From the NCBI GenBank assembly GCA_049975065.1, contig JBNGDN010000045.1: a DNA stretch of 15,574 nt; one strand, given 5' to 3'. The notes under the pieces were generated by a model. That model saw nothing but the letters and a program-made list of their open reading frames with translations. It was not told where the DNA came from and did no database searches. Of the stretch, positions 6,472-13,986 are shown piece after piece. Position numbers and translations under genes: made by a program. Position 1 is the first letter of the stretch. Every line of letters starts with the position of its first letter. The stretch comes from Hydrogenovibrio sp049975065. Its GTDB lineage: Bacteria; Pseudomonadota; Gammaproteobacteria; Thiomicrospirales; Thiomicrospiraceae.

Positions 6472-7572
6472 TTGCGAATTCTTGATCGCTATCTTTACAA
6501 AGAACTTTTGGCAACCTTTCTGGCGGTGCTGTCGGTTCTGTTGTTGATCACCTTTGGCACCGAGGCCACCAAGCTGTTGGCAGTGGCGGTGGAAGGGCGA
6601 ATTCCTTCGACCATCCTTTTTAAAGTGCTGCTCTACAAAATTCCCCCCGCTTTGGAAGTGATTTTGCCCCTGGTCGCCTTGTTGAGTGTCATGCTGGCGG
6701 TGGGGCGTTTGTATCAGGATCGGGAAATGGTGGTGTTGCAAAGTTGCGGCATTTCCGTGGGCTATTTTCAAAAACGGGTGTTTTGGTTTCTGTTGCCGTT
6801 AGCGTTGTTGACCGCTTGGGTGACGCTGTGGTTGACCCCTTGGAGCTATCAGCAGGAACGCTTGTTGGTGGCCGAAGCGCAGGTCAGTTCGCCCTTGGCC
6901 GCCTTGGTGCCGGGTAAATTCAATCCCTTGCCGAATGGCGAAGGGGTTTTTTACACCCGCGAGATTTCAAAGCAAGGCGATTTGAGCTCGGTTTGGGTGC
7001 GATTGAAAACCGATGAGCAAGACGTGTTGCTGACCGCGCCGCAAGGCCGTTTTGAGTGGATTGACGAGCGCTTGGCGCTGGTGTTGCTGGACGGCCACAG
7101 TTATGAAGGCTTGGAAGGCGGCGAGACCTTTACCGTTCGTCGATTTGAGCGGTTTGAAGGCTTTTTGCCACAGCTGCAAATGCGCTTGCCAAGTGAAACG
7201 AAATTTGAAATCGACAGTCTGACACTCTGGGCATCGGCGTTGCCAGGCGACCAGGCACAATTGCAATGGCGCTTGGTGACGCCCTTGAGCATTGTGGTGC
7301 TGGGGTTGCTGGGGCTGAAAATGAGCCGTACCGGACCGCGTGAGGGGCGTTTTGGGCAAATGTTTTTTGCGCTGGTGTTGTATGTGGTTTACAACCAATT
7401 GCTGGTGACGGCGAAAGAGTCGATGGCAAATGAAACCTGGCCGATTTGGATTGGACTTTGGCCGATACCGCTGTTGTTTTTTGCCTATGCCTTGTATCAA
7501 GGAAGCCTGAAACCAGTTTGGTTTGTCTGGCCGGATTGGCGGCGATTAACGCAACGAGAGAGGGTTCAATGA
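6472..7572 (+). CDS. lptF: LPS export ABC transporter permease LptF
   Basis: LptF forms, with LptG and two LptB ATPases, the inner-membrane machine that extracts lipopolysaccharide and passes it to LptC/LptA. The 366-residue protein has three N-terminal membrane helices (about 10-35, 50-80, 100-122), a periplasmic beta-jellyroll domain (about 125-255) and three C-terminal helices (about 268-345). The opening RYLYKELLATFLAV and the LPLVALLSVMLAVGRLYQDREMVVLQSCGIS segment are typical of LptF; the latter lies where the coupling helix contacts LptB. The start is a TTG with only a weak GGTGG upstream; no in-frame ATG lies between it and the inserted element. Its stop overlaps the lptG ATG by 4 nt. 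pepA divergent from lptFG is the usual gammaproteobacterial arrangement. Confidence 0.94.
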   Translation: MRILDRYLYKELLATFLAVLSVLLLITFGTEATKLLAVAVEGRIPSTILFKVLLYKIPPALEVILPLVALLSVMLAVGRLYQDREMVVLQSCGISVGYFQKRVFWFLLPLALLTAWVTLWLTPWSYQQERLLVAEAQVSSPLAALVPGKFNPLPNGEGVFYTREISKQGDLSSVWVRLKTDEQDVLLTAPQGRFEWIDERLALVLLDGHSYEGLEGGETFTVRRFERFEGFLPQLQMRLPSETKFEIDSLTLWASALPGDQAQLQWRLVTPLSIVVLGLLGLKMSRTGPREGRFGQMFFALVLYVVYNQLLVTAKESMANETWPIWIGLWPIPLLFFAYALYQGSLKPVWFVWPDWRRLTQRERVQ

Positions 7573-8684
7573 AGCTGAGAATGGGGCGAATCGAGCGTTA
7601 TCTTGGACGGGTGCTGGTCGGTCATACCTTGCTGGTGCTGATGGTGTTGCTGGTCATACTGGGGTTTTCCGAGTTTATGATTCAGGTCGGCAAACTCAGT
7701 GACGATTACACCTTGGAAAAAGGCATTTTGTATACGTTTTTGAAACTGCCGGTGTTCGGTTATGAAATTTTTCCGATGGCGCTGTTAATTGGCACCTTAA
7801 TCGGCTTGGGCGGTTTGGCGAATCACGCCGAATTGACCATTTTGCGTGTCACCGGCTGGTCGGTTGGACGAATCTTTTGGGCGGTAATGAAAACCGCCTT
7901 GCTGTTATGGTTGTGCGCTGCGCTGGTGGGCGAGTGGTTGGCACCGGCCAGTGAACGCTATGCCAAAAAAATGCGTGGGGAGGCGCTGCACAAGAGTTTT
8001 TCCATCGGCGCCTCCGATGATTTTTGGATGCGCGAAGGCGAGCGTTACATTCATGTCGGGCGAGTCTTGTCCGATACCGAGTTTTTGGATGTGCGCATTT
8101 ATGAAATGCAGGGCGGTCAGTTGCAACAGGCGTTTGTGGCAAAATCGGCTCACTTCGAGCAAGGCAAGTGGCGTTTGACGGATGTCAATGGGCAACGCCT
8201 GGCCTGGCAAAAAACGCCGTCTCGCCTGGACAATCGACCGGACTGGCAACGGCTGGATTTAATTCGCTTTCAGGAACCGTCACGCGCGGTCGCACTGCCG
8301 GTGACCCCCGCGCTGTTGCAGACATTGCATGTCGAAACCCGCTATATGGGCATTTGGGATCTGTATCAATACATCGGCTTTTTGCAGGCCAATGATCTCG
8401 ATGCCGAGCCTTACAAGCTGGCGTTTTGGCGCAAAGTCGCAACGCCCTTTGTGATTTTAGGCATGATGGCACTGGTGTTTCCGCTGATTTTCGGCTCTCA
8501 GCGGCAGGTGAGCATTGGACAGCGGATTTTTGTTGGTATTTTAATTGGCATGAGCTTCCATCTGCTGAATCAAATTTTCGGCAATCTCAGTGTGGTGTAT
8601 CAGTGGCCTGCGGTGATGGGGGCTTTTTTACCGTCGCTGGTGCTGGTGACGGTGGCCTTGTTGCTGTTGCGACGGCTACGCTGA
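7569..8684 (+). CDS. lptG: LPS export ABC transporter permease LptG
   Basis: LptG is the partner permease of LptF in the LptB2FGC exporter. The ATG at 7569 (371 aa) overlaps the lptF stop as ATGA and follows AGAGGG (7559-7564). The longer in-frame frame from 7446 is not used, because it would run 41 codons into lptF with no family similarity. The N-terminal RYLGRVLVGHTLLVLMVLLV is a membrane helix. FPMALLIGTLIGLGGLANHAELTILRVTG is the typical LptG coupling region. A periplasmic domain (about 140-270) is followed by three helices, including the conserved FGSQRQVSIGQRIFVGIL loop. E. coli LptG is 360 aa. The last 9 nt overlap the end of the convergent GT9 gene, leaving no room for a separate terminator. 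Confidence 0.95.
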   Translation: MKLRMGRIERYLGRVLVGHTLLVLMVLLVILGFSEFMIQVGKLSDDYTLEKGILYTFLKLPVFGYEIFPMALLIGTLIGLGGLANHAELTILRVTGWSVGRIFWAVMKTALLLWLCAALVGEWLAPASERYAKKMRGEALHKSFSIGASDDFWMREGERYIHVGRVLSDTEFLDVRIYEMQGGQLQQAFVAKSAHFEQGKWRLTDVNGQRLAWQKTPSRLDNRPDWQRLDLIRFQEPSRAVALPVTPALLQTLHVETRYMGIWDLYQYIGFLQANDLDAEPYKLAFWRKVATPFVILGMMALVFPLIFGSQRQVSIGQRIFVGILIGMSFHLLNQIFGNLSVVYQWPAVMGAFLPSLVLVTVALLLLRRLR

Positions 8685-9950
8685 CTCGGTTGCGCTGCTT
8701 GCAGGGTTTGCGGAGGTTTGTACAGGTTCGTGCATCTCGATTTCAATGTGTTTTAACACGGTTTCCACGGTAATGGCGTCCATGCACACCGGTTCGGTGC
8801 AGGGGGTTTTGCGGTGATTGGCGGCACTGACACAGGGGGAACAGGCCAAACCGGCGAAAATCGGCGTGCTGTTGCCCAGTGATCCGTAGAGTTTCGGGGT
8901 TTCCGGACCAAACAGCACAAAGGTTTTCAGTGGGGTGATGGCGGAAAAGTGTCCCGGTCCGGAATCGTTGGTGACCATCAGGCGGGCAATGCTGTAGAGA
9001 ATCGGCATTTGCAACAGTTTTAACTGTCCGGCAAAGTTAATGCAACGCTCGTGTGCGACAGCGTCCAGCAATTGTTGCGCTTCGTCGCGTTCATTGGGCG
9101 CACCGGTAATCAGCACCAATGCCTGCGGGTACTGCGCCAGAAGCTGCTGCATCAGGGCGATAAAGTTGGCTTTCGGCCAGCGGCGCTGGGGCAATAAATC
9201 GCTGGCGTTGGGGTTGATCAGCAACAGTGGCTGGGTTTCGCGGTTGTAGTCAGCATAACAATCGGCGATTTTTTGATATACGAATTCGGTGTCATCGTCG
9301 CTGAAAGTCACTTGATCCAGACGAATGTCCTCATCTTGAATCAGAACCTTGGCATAAGGCACCTCCGGCGTCGGCGCTTCCAAGGCGTGAATCAGCGCCA
9401 TAAAATTTTTGGCGATGTGGATGTGCGGGTTGTAACTGACTTTATGCGTCAGCAGGTCGCCGCGATAGAGACCTTCGCCGTGGAAATTGTGAAAACCAAT
9501 GCGATTGCGTGCCCCGCTGAAGCCGGTTAAAAGTGCCGATACGCGGGAAAACAGTTCCAAGTCGATGGCGGTGTCGATGCGCTGTTTGCGGCACCAGAAG
9601 AGGTAGCGCACCGCATCGCGCACCAGGGTAAACAGGCTGTCTTCGCAGAGAGTGAAAATATTGTTTTGCGGAATAGTGTTGAGCAGATCCAGACTGGGTT
9701 TATTTTTGCTGAAAATCACAAAAAACAGTTCGGCATCAAAGGTCTTCTGAGCACGTTTCATGGCGGGGTCGGCAATAATGGTGCTGCCCATTTCCGACAG
9801 CTCCACAAACAAAATCCGTTGTGGTTTGGTCGTTGAGGTGCGGTTTCGTTTGTGCTGCAACCAATAAACGGGCTTGAGCAAATAGGTGCTGAGAAACGTC
9901 AGCGGAATGCCCAAGTGGTGATCGATTTTTCGCATTAAGTCTACATTCAT
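8676..9950 (-). CDS. Glycosyltransferase family 9 protein (heptosyltransferase-like)
   Basis: A 424-residue GT-B-fold protein resembling ADP-heptose:LPS heptosyltransferases (GT9). Seen are the N-terminal Rossmann opening RILFVELSEMGSTIIADPAM (about 45-64), the acceptor-side segment with RNRIGFHNF, the second half beginning LLLINPNASDLLPQRRWP, and the nucleotide-sugar signature LMVTNDSGPGHFSAI followed by LFGPETPKLYG. Near the end are four cysteines spaced C-x2-C-x10-C-x4-C, a variant of the cysteine cluster common in RfaF-like proteins. The sugar donor and acceptor are not known. The start is uncertain: ATG 9950 and ATG 9935 both lack a clear ribosome site. It follows the flippase-like gene by 55 nt and likely ends a four-gene unit. 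It runs tail-to-tail into lptG with 9 nt shared. Confidence 0.88.
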   Translation of the reverse strand: MNVDLMRKIDHHLGIPLTFLSTYLLKPVYWLQHKRNRTSTTKPQRILFVELSEMGSTIIADPAMKRAQKTFDAELFFVIFSKNKPSLDLLNTIPQNNIFTLCEDSLFTLVRDAVRYLFWCRKQRIDTAIDLELFSRVSALLTGFSGARNRIGFHNFHGEGLYRGDLLTHKVSYNPHIHIAKNFMALIHALEAPTPEVPYAKVLIQDEDIRLDQVTFSDDDTEFVYQKIADCYADYNRETQPLLLINPNASDLLPQRRWPKANFIALMQQLLAQYPQALVLITGAPNERDEAQQLLDAVAHERCINFAGQLKLLQMPILYSIARLMVTNDSGPGHFSAITPLKTFVLFGPETPKLYGSLGNSTPIFAGLACSPCVSAANHRKTPCTEPVCMDAITVETVLKHIEIEMHEPVQTSANPASSATESA

Positions 9951-9962
9951 GGCGCTATTGTA
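9951..9962 (-). promoter_or_regulatory. Possible -10 box directly before the GT9 gene
   Basis: TACAAT on the minus strand ends 6 nt before ATG 9950 (TACAAT-AGCGCC-ATG). With no Shine-Dalgarno there, a transcript from this site would be almost leaderless. The -35 match is poor, so this is weak evidence. Confidence 0.2.
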
Positions 9963-10005
9963 TGCTTTTTTGTGTTGTTTCGGTAAGTGAGATGTCTGTT
10001 AGGGG

Positions 10006-10929
10006 TTATAAATATTTGTGGCGGCTGGTGAGGTAAAACACCAGGCCTGGCAAAGCGCTGAGAATCAAAATAAACCCATACAGTAACGACATCGCCAGTA
10101 CCAGATGTTCGTCGATGCCGATCATCATAAACAGCGCAATCAGCGCCCCTTCACGCACCCCCCAGCCAGCAAAAGAAATGGGCAGAATCGTCAGCAGAAT
10201 CGCCGGTGGAATAATCACCAGATAGGCCACCAGCGGTTCGTTGATGCCGACACTGTGACCGATGCCGAAAATCGCCACCATCGACAGCAGGTGAATCAGC
10301 ACCGACAGCCCGAGCTGCTGGCTGATGCGTTTCGGGGTTTTGTAGATGAAGCGGAAGCGTTCCGACAGTTCGTAAAACAGGCGGGTGATGCGATAGCGTT
10401 TAAACACTTTAAATTTATGAATCGCCATCAGCACAAACAGCCCGAACAGGGCGCTGACGAGAATGACATTAATGGTCATAAACACCGGGTAAGGCATGAG
10501 GTTGGATTCGAACATATTGGCAAACAGGTTCAGCAGCAACAGGCCGACCAGCCCGACAATGCGGTCGATAAATACACCGTAAAAGGCTTCTTTGACCAAG
10601 CCGCCGTGAGCGCTGACTTCGGCGATTCGGTAAGCGTCGCCGCCGATGCTGGTGGGCAAAACCTGGTTGAACAGGCTGCCTTTGAAGTAGCTTTTGAAGT
10701 AGAACGAAAACGGGTGTTTGAATTTGAGAATGCCCATAATCAGCGACCAGCGATAGGCGGCCACCGTTTGGCTCAGCATTTGCACCAGCAGCGCGGCCAG
10801 TAACAGCCCGATATGGGCATTGAGAATGGTGTTGCCAACGGCGCTGAAATCGAATTTGGTGAGGATGAATCCGATAATGGCGACGGACAGCCCGAGTTTA
10901 ATGAGATTACCCAAAGGTGTTCCTTGCAT
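10006..10929 (-). CDS. Lysylphosphatidylglycerol synthase TM-domain/UPF0104-type flippase-like membrane protein
   Basis: A 307-residue polytopic membrane protein with about seven or eight hydrophobic helices. It carries the family hallmark LPTSIGGDAYRI (about 90-101) after a KSYFKGSLFNQV loop, and a later GWGVREGAL loop between helices. These belong to the integral-membrane family that includes the flippase half of MprF, AglD and YbhN; a free-standing member has no lysyltransferase domain. The usual inference is flipping or handling of a lipid or lipid-linked sugar. ATG 10929 lacks a good ribosome site. A TTG at 10914 has AAGGA 6 nt upstream and may be the real start, giving a protein five residues shorter. 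It sits between the GT39 and GT9 genes, which supports a glycan role, but the substrate is unknown. Confidence 0.85.
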   Translation of the reverse strand: MQGTPLGNLIKLGLSVAIIGFILTKFDFSAVGNTILNAHIGLLLAALLVQMLSQTVAAYRWSLIMGILKFKHPFSFYFKSYFKGSLFNQVLPTSIGGDAYRIAEVSAHGGLVKEAFYGVFIDRIVGLVGLLLLNLFANMFESNLMPYPVFMTINVILVSALFGLFVLMAIHKFKVFKRYRITRLFYELSERFRFIYKTPKRISQQLGLSVLIHLLSMVAIFGIGHSVGINEPLVAYLVIIPPAILLTILPISFAGWGVREGALIALFMMIGIDEHLVLAMSLLYGFILILSALPGLVFYLTSRHKYL

Positions 10930-10955
10930 TCTGTGTTCTGGTCAGGGGTGTGGCT

Positions 10956-10964
10956 ATTATCGCA
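10956..10964 (-). promoter_or_regulatory. Possible extended -10 for the flippase-like gene
   Basis: On the minus strand TGC-GATAAT lies about 27 nt upstream of ATG 10929, in the 103-bp gap after the GT39 gene. The match to an extended -10 box is good, but no convincing -35 box accompanies it. Confidence 0.3.
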
Positions 10965-10972
10965 AAACCTGT

Positions 10973-10996
10973 ACCAAACTGCGAACCAAACTGCGA
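10973..10996. repeat. Perfect 12-bp tandem duplication
   Basis: ACCAAACTGCGA occurs twice in a row (10973-10984 and 10985-10996) in the short gap between the GT39 and flippase-like genes, just upstream of the possible extended -10 box on the minus strand. Confidence 0.85.
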
Positions 10997-11032
10997 ATCA
11001 TTCGGGTTAAGTTCGACAGGTGGCCAGGCCGC

Positions 11033-12622
11033 TCATCGAAGGCCGACGTTATGGCCGGATTCAAGGCGTTTGACCAACGGTAATTCGGCGGCCCAGCCTT
11101 GGTATTGCGCGGCTTCAAGACCTTGGCAATGGTAGATTCGGTAAGTGACCACCGTAATGTCGTTTTCGCCAAAGCGATTGGGTTCGCGGATGGGGTTTTC
11201 AGCCAGAAGATGACACTGCTGAAAATGCCCAGGCCTGGCGGTTTTCGGCGGGATGTCCTCATAAGACGGCACAATCAAAAGGCCGTCGGAACCGGGGGCT
11301 GGCTGCCCGTACCAGAGGTCGAATTGGTCGAAACGGTTGTCGGTGACATAGACCGGCTGCGGGTAGGCGTACCAGCCAATGCGACTGGCTTGTGTCCAGT
11401 TGGGCGCGAACAATGGCGGCTGTTGCTGGTCGTTTTGAAAACTTTGCGCCAAGGCCACGGTTTGAGCCCAGCCGTGCAACTCGCGGACGGGATTTTCATT
11501 GTCGGGGAACGGCATCCAGGGCAGCGCCAGCAGGCTGTTGAGCGCCAGGCTAACCGTTAGGGTCAGAGCGCTGCTGATATAAACCAGTGTGCGCACCGCG
11601 CGACGCGCCCAATGTTGCCAAACCCAGTAAACGACCGCCGGACTGATGAGCAACCAAGCCAGCTGCGTCCAGTGCGGCAGGCTCATTTCATAGCCCGAAT
11701 TTAACGCGAACAAGACGATGATCGGTAAGGCGAAGGCGGCCAGCAGACGGATGGAATCCGCCGCCGGTGCGGGGTTTCGCCAGGCCTGGAGCATCAGCCA
11801 AAGGCCGGCCAAATACAGCAGCGGCGAATAAACGCCCAGTTGCGCCAGCTGGGTGTTGAGGGCGCGTTGCCAGTCCCAGTGGTCGTGGTGCTGACCGTGG
11901 TTAAGCTGGTAGAGAAAAGACACCCAGTCGTGGTTTGCGTTCCAGTAAAGCACGGGTGTGATCATCAGCGATGTCAGTATCACCGCCAGCCAGAGCCCTT
12001 TGTCCTTTAGCCAGAAAAAGCGTTTTTCCATCAGCATGACCAGCAGCAGTGAAAGCACCAAGGTAATGGCGGTGTATTTTGATAAGGCGGCAATGCCCAG
12101 CCAAAAGCCGATCCACAGCCAGTTTTTCAAGGCGCGGCGCGAATGGGTTTCCGACTCGCGCAGGTTGAGCAGGTGCCAGAACAGCATCAGGCTGGCAAGC
12201 ATTAAGGGGGTGTCCGGCAGCATGGAAAGGCTGAGAAGCTGAAACATAATCGCGCTGTTGACCAGCGCCAAGGTCCAAAAACCGCCCCATTGAAAATCGG
12301 GAAACAGTCGCAGGGTCAGGCGGTAGAGCATCCAGTTCGACAGGGCAAACAAGGTCGCCGGAAGCAGTCTCAGGCCGAAATCGGAATGGGTGAACGGCAG
12401 AATCAGAGCATTCAGCCATCCCACCATGGGCGGGTGGTCAAAATAGCTCCAATCCGGCTTGAGGCCGTAAAGCGCATAATGGGCTTCGTCCACGCTGAGA
12501 TTGAGTTGCCCGGCCAATAATAAGTGCCACAGCGTGACCAGTGAAACGAGTGTCAGGCTGGCACCGGACGGGGTTTTCAGTGCCTTCAATGCCAAGGTGG
12601 CGGGAGAGTTCGACGGTATCAT
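11033..12622 (-). CDS. Glycosyltransferase family 39 (PMT/ArnT-like) membrane protein
   Basis: A 529-residue integral membrane glycosyltransferase of the GT-C fold that uses polyprenyl-phosphate sugars on the periplasmic side. The first periplasmic loop carries the acidic catalytic motif DEAHYA (Asp45-Glu46) and then YFDHPP (Asp62), both typical of the PMT_2/ArnT group. About a dozen hydrophobic segments fill residues 25-400. The last 130 residues form a soluble tail (RELHGWAQTVALAQ, NWTQASRIGWYAYPQP, YRIYHC), as in several bacterial GT39 enzymes. Lipid A, another LPS part, or protein could be the acceptor; the sequence does not decide. The ATG overlaps the epmB stop by 4 nt and has no clear ribosome site, so translation is probably coupled to epmB. 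Confidence 0.9.
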   Translation of the reverse strand: MIPSNSPATLALKALKTPSGASLTLVSLVTLWHLLLAGQLNLSVDEAHYALYGLKPDWSYFDHPPMVGWLNALILPFTHSDFGLRLLPATLFALSNWMLYRLTLRLFPDFQWGGFWTLALVNSAIMFQLLSLSMLPDTPLMLASLMLFWHLLNLRESETHSRRALKNWLWIGFWLGIAALSKYTAITLVLSLLLVMLMEKRFFWLKDKGLWLAVILTSLMITPVLYWNANHDWVSFLYQLNHGQHHDHWDWQRALNTQLAQLGVYSPLLYLAGLWLMLQAWRNPAPAADSIRLLAAFALPIIVLFALNSGYEMSLPHWTQLAWLLISPAVVYWVWQHWARRAVRTLVYISSALTLTVSLALNSLLALPWMPFPDNENPVRELHGWAQTVALAQSFQNDQQQPPLFAPNWTQASRIGWYAYPQPVYVTDNRFDQFDLWYGQPAPGSDGLLIVPSYEDIPPKTARPGHFQQCHLLAENPIREPNRFGENDITVVTYRIYHCQGLEAAQYQGWAAELPLVKRLESGHNVGLR

Positions 12623-13650
12623 AAGCTTGAAAACGGCTCCGGTGAGTGTGGTGTGGCGGGTGACTGTTGCGTTAATCTGGGCGTGGGGCTGGCATGGGGT
12701 GTCAGCGTCGGTTCTGTGAGCAGGGTTTTATAGGGTTCGCCCGCAATTTCTTGCGCGAAGCGCGGCACCAGATAGCCGGGGAGGCGACGGCGAAGCTGTT
12801 CGAAAATCGCCCAGGCCTGGTGGTTTTCAGTGTAAAAGCCTACGGCACCGTCCACCTTGTCAAGCAGGTGGCAATAGTAAGGCAGGACGCCCTGTCGGAA
12901 GAGGGCGCGGCTGAGCTGTTCTAACGTCTCGGCGGAATCATTGACACCTTTTAACAGCACCGATTGATTGAGCCGTGTGATTCCGGCCTTTTGCCAGGCC
13001 TGCAGGCAAGCGGCGGTTTCGTCACTGAGTTCATTGGGGTGATTGCAATGCACCACCAACACCGTGTGCAAACGACTGGTTTGTAACTTAGACAGCAGCG
13101 CGGATGGGTGACCGCGCTCGGGTGCCGCAATGGGGGTGCGGCTGTGCAGTCGCAGGGTGGTGATGTGCGGAATGGCTTCGAGTTCGTGGATCAGTGCCAG
13201 CAAGCTGTTTTCCGACAAGGTCAAAGGGTCGCCGCCGCTGAGAATGATTTCACGAAGGGAACGGTCGTCGCGCAAGGCGTTGATGGCCGCTTGCCAGTGA
13301 TGTTTCTTCACTTCTTGATAGGGAAAGTGACGGCGAAAGCAGTAACGGCAATGGATGTCACATCGCGGGCTGGTCATCAGCAGGGCGCGACCATGGTACT
13401 TTTGAATCAGAGTTGGCAAACGGCTGGCTTGGGTGTCGCCCACTGGGTCTCGATTGAATTCGGGATGGGCCTGCCGTTCTGCCAGGCCTGGTAAAATCTG
13501 CTTTAACAGCGGGTCTTGCGGGTTTCCGGGCTGAATGCGCTGGGCAAAGTGCATAGGCACCTTGATTGGAAAATCGCTGTCCTCGTCCAGCGCCAAAACG
13601 GTGGGGTCGATTTGAATCAGCTCGCAAAGCTGTTCGATGGATTGAATCAT
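12619..13650 (-). CDS. epmB: EF-P (R)-beta-lysylation radical SAM enzyme EpmB (N-terminus may lie in the gap)
   Basis: EpmB is a lysine 2,3-aminomutase-like enzyme that converts (S)-alpha-lysine to (R)-beta-lysine, which EpmA then attaches to elongation factor P. The radical SAM cluster motif CDIHCRYC is at residues 97-104 of the visible frame. SGGDPL follows at about 138-143, then LHSR, LNQSVLLKGVND and GEPYKT, where Lys307 is the expected PLP lysine. The visible ATG at 13650 gives 343 aa, but E. coli EpmB has roughly 20 more N-terminal residues. The codons before this ATG remain open up to the assembly gap 4 nt away, so the true start may be hidden. The C-terminus carries a roughly 30-residue Ser/Thr/Pro-rich tail. 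It overlaps the GT39 gene by 4 nt and is divergent from efp. Confidence 0.93.
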   Translation of the reverse strand: MIQSIEQLCELIQIDPTVLALDEDSDFPIKVPMHFAQRIQPGNPQDPLLKQILPGLAERQAHPEFNRDPVGDTQASRLPTLIQKYHGRALLMTSPRCDIHCRYCFRRHFPYQEVKKHHWQAAINALRDDRSLREIILSGGDPLTLSENSLLALIHELEAIPHITTLRLHSRTPIAAPERGHPSALLSKLQTSRLHTVLVVHCNHPNELSDETAACLQAWQKAGITRLNQSVLLKGVNDSAETLEQLSRALFRQGVLPYYCHLLDKVDGAVGFYTENHQAWAIFEQLRRRLPGYLVPRFAQEIAGEPYKTLLTEPTLTPHASPTPRLTQQSPATPHSPEPFSSL

Positions 13651-13654
13651 AAGG

Positions 13655-13754
13655 NNNNNNNNNNNNNNNNNNNNNNNNNNNNNNNNNNNNNNNNNNNNNN
13701 NNNNNNNNNNNNNNNNNNNNNNNNNNNNNNNNNNNNNNNNNNNNNNNNNNNNNN
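13655..13754. other. Assembly gap (100 N)
   Basis: Exactly 100 N, the conventional placeholder for a scaffold gap of unknown length. It hides the ribosome site and possibly the first codons of epmB, and part of the epmB-efp divergent promoter region. Confidence 0.98.
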
Positions 13755-13798
13755 AAATCGGACGCCATAAGGCGCTACCGTCGCAAACGGACTTGGGT

Positions 13799-13819
13799 TA
13801 AAATAAGCGGTTTATTTTA
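13799..13819. promoter_or_regulatory. AT-rich inverted repeat in the epmB-efp spacer, possible paired -10 boxes
   Basis: TAAAATAA (13799-13806) and TTATTTTA (13812-13819) form a perfect 8-bp inverted repeat around GCGGT. TAAAAT, five of six matches to a -10 box, therefore appears on both strands, as expected for back-to-back promoters or an operator. No good -35 boxes were found. The rest of 13755-13986 holds no gene; it carries the repeat at 13872 and the efp ribosome site. Confidence 0.4.
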
Positions 13820-13871
13820 CACGAAACGGCTTGAAAAGAGGTGGGCACCCAGAATATTCCTAGGGTATTGC

Positions 13872-13893
13872 AAAGATATTCTAAAGATATTCT
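13872..13893. repeat. Perfect 11-bp tandem duplication upstream of efp
   Basis: AAAGATATTCT is present twice in a row (13872-13882, 13883-13893). A related AGAATATTC lies just upstream (13851-13859). The position, about 95 bp before the efp start, would suit a regulatory site or a slippage product. Confidence 0.8.
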
Positions 13894-13974
13894 GTTGGTG
13901 GCCTTGCCAAGTGCGCTGGGCGTGCGGTGTCGGTGTTCGGCAACTTCGTTGAGCGTCAGGTCGTTTCAGATTCT

Positions 13975-13979
13975 AAGGA
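13975..13979 (+). promoter_or_regulatory. efp Shine-Dalgarno
   Basis: AAGGA, 7 nt before ATG 13987, selects this start over the upstream in-frame start at 13927. Confidence 0.75.
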
Positions 13980-13986
13980 TAGCGTT

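Noticed and set aside
7446..7568. Upstream extension of lptG
   Set aside because: It would overlap lptF by over 120 nt in another frame and adds non-LptG sequence; the ATGA overlap start with AGAGGG is better.
8818..8890. Four-cysteine cluster at the GT9 C-terminus as a novel metal site
   Set aside because: Similar cysteine clusters are common near the C-terminus of RfaF-like heptosyltransferases, so it was kept as annotation rather than as a finding.
10105..10803. 232-codon open frame on the plus strand
   Set aside because: Antisense to the flippase-like membrane gene. Its His/Gln/Asn/Asp-rich composition is what the reverse complement of a hydrophobic-helix gene gives.
13927..13986. Upstream extension of efp
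   Set aside because: The extra residues are not EF-P-like, and the ATG at 13987 has a good AAGGA and places Lys34 at its canonical position.
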